This document shows positions 1 through 7,468 of a stretch of DNA of 20,841 nucleotides, in pieces. Both the position numbers and the translations under genes were made by a program. Source of the DNA: Bacteriovorax sp. UBA1852 (GTDB lineage: Bacteria > Bdellovibrionota > Bacteriovoracia > Bacteriovoracales > Bacteriovoracaceae); NCBI GenBank assembly GCA_002338505.1, contig DDIK01000068.1, positions 1 to 20,841 of the forward strand, read 5' to 3'. The first letter of the stretch is position 1, and each line of letters begins with the position of its first letter. A model generated the notes under the pieces. That model was not told the DNA's origin, made no database searches, and worked only from the letters and a program-made list of their open reading frames with translations.

Positions 1-105
1 AACGGAGAGAGTAATTATCTCATCGTTAACGACAGCAGAGATTTTATCTATGAGCTTCGCTTGAGCAAGTGTTGAAAGTAAAAGAGATATAATTAAGATT
101 TTCAT
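1..105 (-). CDS. SurA-like periplasmic chaperone, N-terminal fragment
   Basis: Only the first 35 codons lie in the window; the gene continues past base 1. The peptide starts with a signal sequence (MKILIISLLLSTLAQA, likely cut after residue 16) followed by LIDKISAVVNDEIITLS, the opening strand typical of SurA/PpiC-family chaperones (compare 'VVAxVNdxxIt'). Proteins of this family escort outer-membrane proteins through the periplasm and often carry parvulin domains, which would lie outside the window. The ATG at 105-103 is preceded by AGGTG at 116-112, a good ribosome-binding site. It lies 90 bases downstream of another SurA_N/parvulin gene on the same strand, so the two form a folding-factor pair, probably partly co-transcribed. 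The family assignment rests on a short stretch and is moderate. Confidence 0.65.
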   Translation of the reverse strand, partial: MKILIISLLLSTLAQAKLIDKISAVVNDEIITLSV

Positions 106-106
106 A

Positions 107-156
107 TTATCACCTAAAAAAAATTGTCTTATTAAGATATGATTTTTAGGTGATAA
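107..156 (-). promoter_or_regulatory. Inverted repeat that can sequester the SurA-like gene's ribosome-binding site
   Basis: TTATCACCTAAAAA (107-120) and TTTTTAGGTGATAA (143-156) are perfect 14-bp inverted repeats with a 22-base loop. In the minus-strand mRNA the distal arm carries CACCU, which pairs with the AGGUG Shine-Dalgarno in the proximal arm, two bases before the AUG. There is no U-tract after it in the direction of transcription, so it does not look like a terminator. It could act as a translational switch or as a DNA operator. The repeat is seen directly; the function is inferred. Confidence 0.6.
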
Positions 157-158
157 CG

Positions 159-188
159 TCTATAAAAAGATGGCTGACACTGCGTCAA
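159..188 (-). promoter_or_regulatory. Candidate promoter of the SurA-like gene
   Basis: On the minus strand TTGACG (188-183) is followed after 18 bases by TATAGA (164-159), resembling a sigma-70 promoter. Transcription would start near 152, inside the distal arm of the inverted repeat, so the hairpin would form at the very 5' end of the mRNA with about 10 base pairs remaining. The -10 match is only partial. Confidence 0.35.
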
Positions 189-195
189 CCATTGA

Positions 196-1011
196 TTATT
201 TTAGTGTTTTGTCGAGAATAGAAATCTTTGCAGACTTTCTTAAGTCATTGAAATAAGCATCAATAATCTTGTCTCTCTTTCTGTCGTATACGAATTTCTT
301 GTATGCAGCCTTGTTAATATCACTAAATTTCTTAACTCCAAGAACTTTGACAATGTGATAACCAAATTGCGTTCTTACTGGAGTTGTAATGTGATTCACC
401 TTTTGTCCCTTTACGGCATTAAAGTATTCTGGTGCCATCAGAAATGCTGGTTGAAACCCTAGATCTCCACCTGTTTCAGCATTAGGAGATTGAGAAAACT
501 TATTAGCAAGCTTCCCAAATTTCGATGGGTCTTTCTTTAGTTGCTTGTAGAGATCAAACGCTTTCTTTTGAGCAGCTTCAATTTCTTCTTTTGAAGGAGT
601 AACTCTCACTCTTAAAAGTATGTGAGCCGTACGATACTCTGGATACTCTTTGTAGAATGACTCAATATCTTTATCAGTAACAGAGATTTGTTTGAATTTA
701 GGCTCAAGGTCTTTTGATACCTGTGCGTGAAATAGAACTTCTTCCATTTTGTCTTTAACGACAGGGTTCTTGTCGAGACCATTTGACTTAGCTCTTTTAA
801 TCCCGATCTTCTTATTAATGAGATCTGTGAGAACTTTTTTCATAGTCACGGGCTCATTACTGACAACATACTTATTTAGTAAGTACTCTTTGTCTAACTC
901 TGACTTCGTGATTTTTGTACCATTTACATTTGCTACAACAGGATCACTTTGTGCAAAAGTCTTATAGGCACCAATAAAAAGAACAAAACATAGAAAAATC
1001 TTCCTGAGCAT
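196..1011 (-). CDS. PpiC-type (parvulin) peptidyl-prolyl isomerase, SurA-like, periplasmic
   Basis: 271 residues. Residues 1-20 form a signal peptide (LRK, then a hydrophobic core, cleavage likely at TFA-QSD). Residues 23-115 match the SurA_N chaperone fold (VVANVNGTKITKSELD, then a long charged helical region). Residues 127-225 form a rotamase domain with the usual landmarks: AHILLR at 129-134, the FSQSPNAETGGDLGF stretch, and FGYHIVKV around 216-223. Such proteins catalyse proline isomerisation and chaperone secreted and outer-membrane proteins. The ATG at 1011-1009 has AAGGA at 1025-1021, nine bases upstream. It precedes the SurA-like gene on the same strand. The short C-terminal tail after the parvulin domain and the single rotamase domain distinguish it from E. 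coli SurA, which has two. The family call is firm; the exact client is unknown. Confidence 0.9.
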   Translation of the reverse strand: MLRKIFLCFVLFIGAYKTFAQSDPVVANVNGTKITKSELDKEYLLNKYVVSNEPVTMKKVLTDLINKKIGIKRAKSNGLDKNPVVKDKMEEVLFHAQVSKDLEPKFKQISVTDKDIESFYKEYPEYRTAHILLRVRVTPSKEEIEAAQKKAFDLYKQLKKDPSKFGKLANKFSQSPNAETGGDLGFQPAFLMAPEYFNAVKGQKVNHITTPVRTQFGYHIVKVLGVKKFSDINKAAYKKFVYDRKRDKIIDAYFNDLRKSAKISILDKTLK

Positions 1012-1048
1012 ATATATACATCCTTGTTATCAACAAATGGTTGTAATT

Positions 1049-1057
1049 ATTATAACA
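1049..1057 (-). promoter_or_regulatory. Extended -10 promoter of the PpiC-type isomerase gene
   Basis: TGTTATAAT on the minus strand is a perfect TGnTATAAT extended -10 element. The predicted transcription start is near 1042, giving a leader of about 30 bases that contains the AAGGA ribosome-binding site. No convincing -35 box is seen, as expected for extended -10 promoters. Confidence 0.5.
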
Positions 1058-1137
1058 AATACTAAAAATATTACGTGACTAATATGATGTGGAAGATTTT
1101 TCTCTGATGAGGGATATATTTGATAAAAACAATTTAA

Positions 1138-1512
1138 TCAGGAAATGAATTTCTTTACTTTATCAAGCAGCTCTTCAATTTCAAATGGTTTAACAAATGC
1201 ATGGTCTATATGACCGCCGACTCGCTTTAAAATATCACTTGTGATCATGCCACTTGCTACAAAAACAGGAGTTGAATAGTTGAAGTTTTTAGAGTCTTGC
1301 TTTATGAGTTCTATGACCATATCACCAGAGCCTTTTTTAAGTTTAAGGTCTGCAATTATGAGATCGAACTTTTGGTTTGATAGCTTTTTAATGGCATCAG
1401 TATAAGTTTCGCTCGTGACGACTTTATAGCATTCACTTTCGAGCTCTTCTTTAACTATCTCTGCTAGTTCAACTTCGTCTTCAATGTATAAAATGTATTT
1501 TCTCTTAACCAT
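1138..1512 (-). CDS. Single-domain response regulator (receiver only)
   Basis: 124 residues from the ATG at 1512-1510. A longer reading from a TTG at 1530 adds six residues but overlaps the -10 box. The protein is one CheY-like receiver domain: acidic pair E11-D12 (LYIEDE), phospho-acceptor D55 (LIIADLKL), S87 in the threonine/serine position (FVASG), and K108 (FVKPF). All switch residues are present, so it should be phosphorylatable by a histidine kinase. There is no output domain, so it acts by protein contact or as a phosphate relay. No kinase gene is in the window. It sits between the isomerase gene and mfd on the same strand, with gaps of over 100 bases on both sides, suggesting its own transcript. 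Its partner and process are unknown. Confidence 0.9.
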   Translation of the reverse strand: MVKRKYILYIEDEVELAEIVKEELESECYKVVTSETYTDAIKKLSNQKFDLIIADLKLKKGSGDMVIELIKQDSKNFNYSTPVFVASGMITSDILKRVGGHIDHAFVKPFEIEELLDKVKKFIS

Positions 1513-1518
1513 ATATTT

Positions 1519-1527
1519 ATTATAGCA
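1519..1527 (-). promoter_or_regulatory. Extended -10 promoter giving a probable leaderless mRNA for the response regulator
   Basis: TGCTATAAT on the minus strand is a perfect extended -10. Six bases separate the TATAAT from the ATG at 1512-1510, so the usual start point falls on the A of the ATG. There is no Shine-Dalgarno sequence upstream of that ATG. A TTAACA at 1550-1545 is spaced 20 bases from the -10, too far to be a good -35. Confidence 0.5.
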
Positions 1528-1626
1528 CAAATATATATATTTTTTGTTAAATACCTTTTTGCAGTAACTTAGATCTTGTTGTCTCTTGTGAATATATAGA
1601 TTTTTATGCCATTTTAGACGTGTCGA

Positions 1627-4600
1627 CTATATTTTGAGCTGATTCTTAAGATCGTTACTAAACTCTACAAGATATTTTGTTGAAACAACTTTGTCATGTT
1701 TGTAGATGAGTTTAAAGTCTGGTGTGAAGCTGTACTTCTTAGTTTTTGCAATGAAAGAATCAATAATCTTATTCCTAAGGTCTTCGTTCTTTTCAAGTGC
1801 AGCTTTATCAAATGTTATGATTATTGTTTGATCAAGAACCTGTACAGTTTTAACAGCGCATGGAGTGAAGTTTGCTCTCGCTTCAAGAATAGCAAAGAGA
1901 TTTTCTACTTCTTCAGGCATTGGTCCATAGATATCAAAGAACTGCTCTTGAAAATCTAGAATGGTAGAGGAATCACTTATATTTGAAAGTTGTTTATAGA
2001 ATTTTAACCTGTCTCCAGAGTCTGAAATATAAGACGAAGGGATGAATGCAGGGAATGCCGTATTGATTTCAAGGTCTTTTTTGAGTAATTGTTTCTCGCC
2101 CCTTAGCTCTTGAATTGCTTCAGTAAGCAGTTCCATGTAAAGCTCGAGTCCTATGGCCTCGATATGACCAGATTGGTGAGCTCCGAGAATATCTCCAGCT
2201 CCCCTAATCTCGAGATCGCAATTTGCTATTTGAAATCCAGATCCCATGTCAGCATATGTTTGTAGGGCCTTTAGTCTTTTGGCTGCAACCTCAGTTATAT
2301 TTCTATTTTTTGGTATTACAAAATAGGCGTATGCCTTCTTGTCTGAGCGCCCTATTCTCCCTCTAAGTTGATGAAGTTGTGCAAGTCCATATCTGTCTGC
2401 ACGATCTATGATCATTGTGTTTGCATTTGGGATATCAATTCCAGATTCTATAATAGTAGTCGAAACAAGGATTTGATAATGACCTTTATAAAAAGCTGAA
2501 ATACGTTCTTCAAGTTCTTTCTCTGGCATTTGGCCATGGGCATATACAATCTTGGCTTCTGGAACTAACTCTCTAATATGAGAGACGTAGTTCTCCATGT
2601 CTTGTACTCTATTGTGGACAATAAACGCTTGTCCTCCCCTTTTGAGTTCACGTCTAATTGCTGTTTGAATTGTATGCTGATCTTCTTTGATAAGATACGT
2701 TTTTATCGATTGCCTTCTCGGCGGTGCAGTTTTAATAAGAGCAAGGTCTTTAAGTCCTAAAAAAGAAAGCTGAAGTGTTCTTGGGATTGGTGTAGCTGTC
2801 AAAGTTAAGAAATCAACTGTGGTTTTTAAGAGCTTTAACCTGTTCTTGTGAGTCACGCCAAATCTTTGTTCCTCATCAACAATGACAAGTCCAAGATCTT
2901 TGAATTTCATCGTTTTAGAAAGCAACTTATGAGTCCCTATAATAATATCAATTTTTCCTTTCTCTAATTCTTCTTTTGTTTCTTTTTCATCTTTTCCAGT
3001 TTTAAAACGTGATAGGAAATCAATGCGGACAGGAAAGTTTTTGAATCTTTTTAAAAATGAATTATAGTGTTGAAGTGCTAGGACAGTTGTTGGAACTAGC
3101 ATTGCAACTTGTTTCCCATCTTCCACTGCTTTAAAGGCTGCACGCATTGCTACTTCTGTTTTTCCAAAGCCCACATCACCACAAACAAGAAAGTCCATTG
3201 GACTTGGCTTTTGCATTTTATCAAGAACATTTTCAATTGCCCTCTTTTGATCAGGGGTTTCATTGAATGGAAAATCAAGTTCAAACTCTGTATATTCATG
3301 TTCGGGAGGAGAAAACGCAAATGAAGGTGTTGAGTGTCTTTCTGCCTGAAGTTTTAAAAGGTCAAAAGCAAGTTTTTTAGCTGACTCCCTCGCCTTTTCC
3401 TTAACACCTGAGAACTTATTCTTTTTTAAATCTTCGACTTTAACGTTGGCAGTTGAGTCGGCATATTTTTGAATAAGATTCATTTTGTAAATTGGAACGA
3501 ATATTTTATCACCGTCTTTGTAAGTGATAACTAAGTAATCAGTTTTTGATCCACCGATATCCATCGCTTCAAGGCCTTGATACTCGCCTACACCGTGCTT
3601 TGAGTGAATGACAAAGTCACCTTTTTTTAATGATGCAATTTGTTCTGCAAAGAGATCGTAATCAATGGCCTTTACTTGTTTTACTTTTTCTCTCTTATTG
3701 CTAAATAAATCAGAGTCAGAAAGAATAAGCGTTTTATCATTTTTATAGAAGAAGCCTTGAGCTAACTTATAAGAATGAAAACTAATTCTTTTCTTTAAAT
3801 GTGAGTCAAACTCAAACATTTCGATAAGATGTTCAATTTCTTTTTTTGAATTTTCATTTTGAAAGGTGAAGGCAATATTTCCAGAGTGTTCAAATTCTTT
3901 CTTTAAAAAAAGAAATATGTCTTTTAAAAGTTCCTTCTTTTGCTTGGTAGTATTAATGAAGGCGCTTAGATATGTCCTTATTCCTTCTAGATGAATGTCT
4001 ACATTCTGGTTATCTTCTGATAGGTCCTGATGAATAGTGATGTTATTAATATTTAGTATCGAGTATTTATTATATTCTTCAAAACTTTTTAGAGAGTAGA
4101 GTTTGTCTGGAGAAGGGAGAAGAGATTCCGAATCATCATCTTTAGATTCTTCGTAGTCTTCATTTAAGTTTTCTATGAGAGAATTGAGGCCCTCGATTGT
4201 TTGTGATTCTTCAAAGCAAATTATTAAAGTCTCATCCATATTAAAAAAATCGTCTAACGTTTCAGTGTCAGTAAAAAAGAGTGGGGCGTAGACTGGAAAA
4301 TTTTCAAAAAGTTGATTGTTAGAAAGTGATGAAAATAAATGTTTTCTAAAATCAAACTTTGTTTTTTGCGCGGGAGTAGGGCGATAAGTATTATCCCTTA
4401 GATTATTTACGAAATCACTCTGTGTAAATATGAGTGGTGCAGGGGATATGGGCACACTTGTGTACTTAACATTCTTTTTAGACTTTTGAGTTGTTTTATC
4501 AATCTCAACAATTTCTTCTACCATATCGTCAAAGTAATGAATTCTTATTGGAGGGTTAGAAATAGGGTAGATATCAAATATTTCACCTTTCTTGCAAAAT

Positions 4601-5103
4601 GTTCCAGGTTCTTCGACTGTATGTGAGCTTGTGTAACCCTTGCTCACAAGCTTCCCCGCAAGTTCATCAGGGGAGATAATATCAGCCTCTTCAATGTGAA
4701 AACTGTGTGTCTGAAAAAATGCTCTTGGTGGAATCTTTAAAGAAAAGGTTTCGATAGAGCAGCATAGTATCACCGGTTTTTCAGTCCTGAGGATAGTGTC
4801 TAAAACTCTAAGTCTGAAACTAAGGCTTCTTTCGGAGCTAATTATTCCTGAGTAGGGTGACGCTTCAAGTCCAGGAAGATGGAGAAATAGATATTTTCCA
4901 CGAAAAGATTTTTTATTGTTATGGTAAAAGTTTTCCGCCGCGTCATTGGACTTAAATAAGTAAACTTGATTTTTAAACTTGTTGGTTGATTGATTGAGGA
5001 ATTGAATGATTGCCCACTGAGCAGCTGAAACACCGTTGAGGGTGATGTTTGAGCTGGTTGATTTGTGTAGGTCGTTTATTTTGCTGTGTAGCGCATCAAA
5101 CAT
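1627..5103 (-). CDS. mfd: Transcription-repair coupling factor Mfd
   Basis: 1158 residues, the normal family size. Mfd is a cytoplasmic DNA translocase that removes stalled RNA polymerase from lesions and recruits UvrA for excision repair. The N-terminal part is UvrB-like. A CarD-like RNA-polymerase interaction domain lies at about 493-548 (KGDFVIHSKHGVGEYQG). The translocase follows, with Walker A GDVGFGKTE at 642-650, the DEEQ box at 743-746, TATPIPRT at 769-776 and the motif VI region HQLRGRIGRS. The C-terminal TRCF domain lies at about 1010-1115. Start ATG at 5103-5101 with GAAGGA upstream. The 300-430 region is acidic and poorly conserved (EDYEESKDDDSES), a likely flexible linker. It is divergently oriented to the nuo operon. 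The stop is TAG at 1629-1627. Confidence 0.98.
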   Translation of the reverse strand: MFDALHSKINDLHKSTSSNITLNGVSAAQWAIIQFLNQSTNKFKNQVYLFKSNDAAENFYHNNKKSFRGKYLFLHLPGLEASPYSGIISSERSLSFRLRVLDTILRTEKPVILCCSIETFSLKIPPRAFFQTHSFHIEEADIISPDELAGKLVSKGYTSSHTVEEPGTFCKKGEIFDIYPISNPPIRIHYFDDMVEEIVEIDKTTQKSKKNVKYTSVPISPAPLIFTQSDFVNNLRDNTYRPTPAQKTKFDFRKHLFSSLSNNQLFENFPVYAPLFFTDTETLDDFFNMDETLIICFEESQTIEGLNSLIENLNEDYEESKDDDSESLLPSPDKLYSLKSFEEYNKYSILNINNITIHQDLSEDNQNVDIHLEGIRTYLSAFINTTKQKKELLKDIFLFLKKEFEHSGNIAFTFQNENSKKEIEHLIEMFEFDSHLKKRISFHSYKLAQGFFYKNDKTLILSDSDLFSNKREKVKQVKAIDYDLFAEQIASLKKGDFVIHSKHGVGEYQGLEAMDIGGSKTDYLVITYKDGDKIFVPIYKMNLIQKYADSTANVKVEDLKKNKFSGVKEKARESAKKLAFDLLKLQAERHSTPSFAFSPPEHEYTEFELDFPFNETPDQKRAIENVLDKMQKPSPMDFLVCGDVGFGKTEVAMRAAFKAVEDGKQVAMLVPTTVLALQHYNSFLKRFKNFPVRIDFLSRFKTGKDEKETKEELEKGKIDIIIGTHKLLSKTMKFKDLGLVIVDEEQRFGVTHKNRLKLLKTTVDFLTLTATPIPRTLQLSFLGLKDLALIKTAPPRRQSIKTYLIKEDQHTIQTAIRRELKRGGQAFIVHNRVQDMENYVSHIRELVPEAKIVYAHGQMPEKELEERISAFYKGHYQILVSTTIIESGIDIPNANTMIIDRADRYGLAQLHQLRGRIGRSDKKAYAYFVIPKNRNITEVAAKRLKALQTYADMGSGFQIANCDLEIRGAGDILGAHQSGHIEAIGLELYMELLTEAIQELRGEKQLLKKDLEINTAFPAFIPSSYISDSGDRLKFYKQLSNISDSSTILDFQEQFFDIYGPMPEEVENLFAILEARANFTPCAVKTVQVLDQTIIITFDKAALEKNEDLRNKIIDSFIAKTKKYSFTPDFKLIYKHDKVVSTKYLVEFSNDLKNQLKI

Positions 5104-5284
5104 AGAAATCCTTCAATATTTTAAAAGTTTATAGGCTTGAAATAGCAAAATCATAAGCTAGACGTCTAGGCATTAATTTTGTCCAACTTCATGGAGCTCT
5201 GCATATAAAAAACAACATTTTCAAAAGCGTGCTTTTCGTGTAGTCTTTATGAGCTTAAGTGTAAATTTTCCATGGAGTTATACG
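5104..5284. promoter_or_regulatory. Divergent control region between mfd and nuoA
   Basis: This 181-base gap holds no gene. For mfd, minus-strand TATAAA (5133-5128) with TTATGA 17 bases upstream is a weak promoter candidate. For nuoA, TATAAA (5204-5209) has TTGTCC (5179-5184) 19 bases upstream, also weak. A 12-bp perfect palindrome, CTAGACGTCTAG, lies at 5158-5169 between them and could be an operator. Confidence 0.4.
5158..5169. promoter_or_regulatory. 12-bp palindrome, possible operator
   Basis: CTAGACGTCTAG is perfectly self-complementary and lies between the two divergent promoter candidates. A dimeric regulator binding here could act on mfd, nuoA or both. No other copy was noticed in the window, so no regulon can be argued. 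Confidence 0.3.
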
Positions 5285-5635
5285 ATGTCTCATAATCTTG
5301 ACGTCTACATGCCGGTCCTTATTTTGGCCGCATTTGCAGCGATCATGTTTGTAGGAGCCCTGCTAGTCGGGAAGTTACTACGTCCACACAATCCCACTGA
5401 GTTAAAGGTATCACCTTACGAATGTGGTGAAGTTCCTATTGGAACAGCTTGGTCTAATTTTAATATTAGATTCTATGTTGTTGCTTTGATCTTTATCATT
5501 TTCGATGTTGAAGGTGCTTTTATGTTCCCAGTGGCAGCTGTCTTTAAGAGGTTCGTAGAAATGGGTGAGGGTGGACCAGTTTTGGCGCTACTCCTTCTAT
5601 TTATCTCGGTACTTCTTGAGGGAATTAGCTACTGA
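5285..5635 (+). CDS. nuoA: NADH-quinone oxidoreductase subunit A (NuoA), stopped before its conserved tail
   Basis: 116 residues as written. NuoA is a small three-helix membrane subunit at the junction of the membrane and peripheral arms of complex I. Signature seen: SPYECGEVP in the loop after helix 1, then NFNIRFYVVALIFIIFDVEGAF in helix 2, and a third helix ending ISVLLEGISY. I prefer the ATG at 5285 (GGAG at 5274-5277, seven bases upstream) over an in-frame ATG at 5249 that lacks a ribosome-binding site. The TGA at 5633-5635 interrupts the conserved C-terminal motif: the same frame continues as WKKGDLDWVKSYQVKDEE up to TAA at 5690-5692. The protein may therefore be truncated by mutation or extended by readthrough. 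It is the first gene of the operon. Confidence 0.93.
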   Translation: MSHNLDVYMPVLILAAFAAIMFVGALLVGKLLRPHNPTELKVSPYECGEVPIGTAWSNFNIRFYVVALIFIIFDVEGAFMFPVAAVFKRFVEMGEGGPVLALLLLFISVLLEGISY

Positions 5636-5692
5636 TGGAAAAAAGGTGATCTTGACTGGGTTAAGTCTTACCAAGTTAAGGATGAGGAGTAA
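5633..5692 (+). other. In-frame continuation of nuoA after TGA (conserved C-terminal tail)
   Basis: TGA (5633-5635) is followed in the same frame by 18 sense codons beginning TGG AAA AAA GGT GAT CTT GAC TGG, then TAA TAG directly before the nuoH ATG. The encoded WKKGDLDW matches the C-terminal motif of NuoA/ND3 (human ND3 ends YEWLQKGLDWTE), so the TGA occupies the place of the residue between Y and W. Reading through gives 135 residues. This segment also carries the nuoH ribosome-binding site GAGGAG (5684-5689). Confidence 0.75.
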
Positions 5693-5695
5693 TAG

Positions 5696-6904
5696 ATGAA
5701 TGATACTATTGTTTCATATTTAGCGCAGGCGCCAGGGTATTCTCTAGCAGTTTCTAAAATTAGCGAGATTCTTGGATTCGATGCCACAGGTCTAGTGACT
5801 TTCTTAGTCTTTGGTATTGCTGTCTTTATAGTTGTTAATGTTATGGCCCTAGTTGGTGGTCTTGGAACATATGCAGAAAGAAAAATTTCAGCAGATATTC
5901 AAATGAGACAAGGACCTAATAGAGTCGGTCCATACGGTCTGCTACAATTTTTAGCAGATGGTGTGAAAATGATCACAAAGGAAGATGTTACACCACGTGA
6001 TGCTGATAAGACGCTTTTCTTTGTTGCCCCACTTTTGGCACTAGTTGGTGTTTTCATGTCACTTGCAGTTATTCCATTTTCTAGTGGCTTCACGCTAACT
6101 TCTTTAAATATTGGAGTATTTTATCTTCTGGGTGTTTCTTCACTAGTTGGTGTTGCTATTTTTGTTGGTGGTTATGCCTCTAACTCTAAGTGGTCTATGC
6201 TTGGTGGGATGAGAGGTGCCTCTCAGATTATTTCATACGAAGTGCCAGTTACGTTATCAATTCTTGCTGTCGTTCTTATGGCCGGTGGATTGTCTTTTGG
6301 AACGATTACTGAGGCCCAGGGTGGTTTGCCTCATCAGTGGTTCATTTTGCATAACCCATTTTCTTTTATCGCTTTCTTTGTGCTCTTTGTTGGTGCACTT
6401 GCCGAGGCGAACAGAGCACCATTTGACCTTCCTGAGGCAGAGTCTGAACTAGTTTCAGGTTACCACACTGAATTTACGGGAATGAGATTTGCTTTCTTTG
6501 CTCTTGCAGAATATATAGAAGTATTTGTTTTATGTGGTGTATGTGCCGCCTTATTTCTTGGTGGTTATAATGTACCTTTTGGGCTTGGAAGTGGTGACTT
6601 TATAATTAAGAACTTTCCTGCCGTACATCCTATGATTGCTAAGCAAATTGGAAACGTTCTGCAGTTAAAAGTATTTGTTTTAAAAACACTAGCTCTATAC
6701 TACGTCGTGATTTGGATTAGGTGGACACTGCCTAGGCTAAGAGTCGACCATCTTATGACGCTGTGTTGGAAATATATGACTCCAATTGCTATTTTCAACC
6801 TTGTGGGAATTGCGATATGGATTTACGCGTTCGAAGGAAAATCAATGTTAACTTTAATGGCAAGCGCACTATCAGCTATGGCAGGTAGTGGCGGTGGTCA
6901 CTAA
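5696..6904 (+). CDS. nuoH: NADH-quinone oxidoreductase subunit H (NuoH)
   Basis: 402 residues. NuoH forms the quinone chamber at the heel of complex I and links it to the proton path. Motifs seen: AERKISADIQMRQGPNRVGP near residue 60, GASQIISYEVP, then LAEANRAPFDLPEAESELVSGY and the following TEFTGMRFAFFALAEY, all hallmarks of the family. Near the C-terminus come RWTLPRLRVDHLM and WKYMTPIAIFN. About eight to nine membrane segments are apparent. The ATG has GAGGAG seven bases upstream. It is longer than E. coli NuoH (325 residues), mainly from an N-terminal extension, loop insertions and a Gly-rich C-terminus (SGGGH). nuoI, which usually follows nuoH, is absent; nuoJ comes next after 21 bases. 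Confidence 0.98.
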   Translation: MNDTIVSYLAQAPGYSLAVSKISEILGFDATGLVTFLVFGIAVFIVVNVMALVGGLGTYAERKISADIQMRQGPNRVGPYGLLQFLADGVKMITKEDVTPRDADKTLFFVAPLLALVGVFMSLAVIPFSSGFTLTSLNIGVFYLLGVSSLVGVAIFVGGYASNSKWSMLGGMRGASQIISYEVPVTLSILAVVLMAGGLSFGTITEAQGGLPHQWFILHNPFSFIAFFVLFVGALAEANRAPFDLPEAESELVSGYHTEFTGMRFAFFALAEYIEVFVLCGVCAALFLGGYNVPFGLGSGDFIIKNFPAVHPMIAKQIGNVLQLKVFVLKTLALYYVVIWIRWTLPRLRVDHLMTLCWKYMTPIAIFNLVGIAIWIYAFEGKSMLTLMASALSAMAGSGGGH

Positions 6905-6925
6905 GAATTTATTAGAGGAAGAGAC

Positions 6926-7468
6926 ATGTTTTTAGATACGATGTTTTTACTTTCAGCTTTGGCAACACTTGGGGGAGCCCTCATGGTGGTTATGTCGAAG
7001 AACTTAATGCATGCTTGCATGTATTTACTACTATCTCTCTTTGGAGTCGCAGGTTTATATGCAACTCTAGGGGCAGACTTCCTTGCAGCAACTCAACTAG
7101 TCGTCTATGCAGGTGGTGTAGTTATTCTGATGCTTTTTGCAATTATGCTAACAGGTGGGGTTGAAGAGTTTGTTAACAAGTTTGGTATTAATAAAATACC
7201 TTCAATGGGAACAACCAAGACATACACAATTGGTGCAATTGTCTCTTTGATTTTCTCATTTGTTATACTCAAAACACTTTCACCTTTATTTAAAAATTAT
7301 AGTCAAGCAGACTTGCCACCAATGGAGTCAACGGTTGAGGACATTGGGGTACTTCTTGTGACAGATCATGCATTAGCCTTTGAGATCTCATCTGTACTAT
7401 TATTAGGTGCCCTCATAGGGGCAGCGGTAATCTCGCGACCAAGAAAAATTAATGGAGGTTCGAAATGA
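6926..7468 (+). CDS. nuoJ: NADH-quinone oxidoreductase subunit J (NuoJ)
   Basis: 180 residues and five membrane helices. NuoJ belongs to the central part of the membrane arm and takes part in coupling through its helix 3. The signature ATQLVVYAGGVVILMLFAIML (helix 3, with the tyrosine and the pi-bulge glycines) is intact, preceded by SKNLMHACMYLLLSLFGVAGLY and ended by SSVLLLGALIGAAVISRPRK. The start ATG has AGAGGAAGAG just upstream. The stop TGA overlaps the nuoK ATG (ATGA), so the two are translationally coupled. Confidence 0.97.
   Translation: MFLDTMFLLSALATLGGALMVVMSKNLMHACMYLLLSLFGVAGLYATLGADFLAATQLVVYAGGVVILMLFAIMLTGGVEEFVNKFGINKIPSMGTTKTYTIGAIVSLIFSFVILKTLSPLFKNYSQADLPPMESTVEDIGVLLVTDHALAFEISSVLLLGALIGAAVISRPRKINGGSK

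Noticed and set aside
749..967. Open frame on the plus strand opposite the isomerase gene
   Set aside because: It is a shadow of a clearly coding signal-peptide/chaperone region on the other strand, without a ribosome-binding site or family features.
1531..1626. Intrinsic terminator after mfd
   Set aside because: No stem followed by a T-tract could be found in the gap; only AT-rich sequence and short self-complementary words such as AGATCT.
5249..5284. Upstream ATG of nuoA at 5249
   Set aside because: It has no ribosome-binding site, whereas the ATG at 5285 has GGAG at good spacing and gives the usual NuoA N-terminus.
5633..5635. TGA read as tryptophan throughout the genome (alternative code)
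   Set aside because: TGA ends nuoJ, A', L' and M' at tight ATGA or short overlaps with the next start, as expected for a normal stop codon.
5633..5680. Selenocysteine at the nuoA TGA
   Set aside because: NuoA has no redox role at this site, the aligned residue in other NuoA/ND3 proteins is not cysteine, and I see no convincing SECIS-type hairpin right after the TGA.
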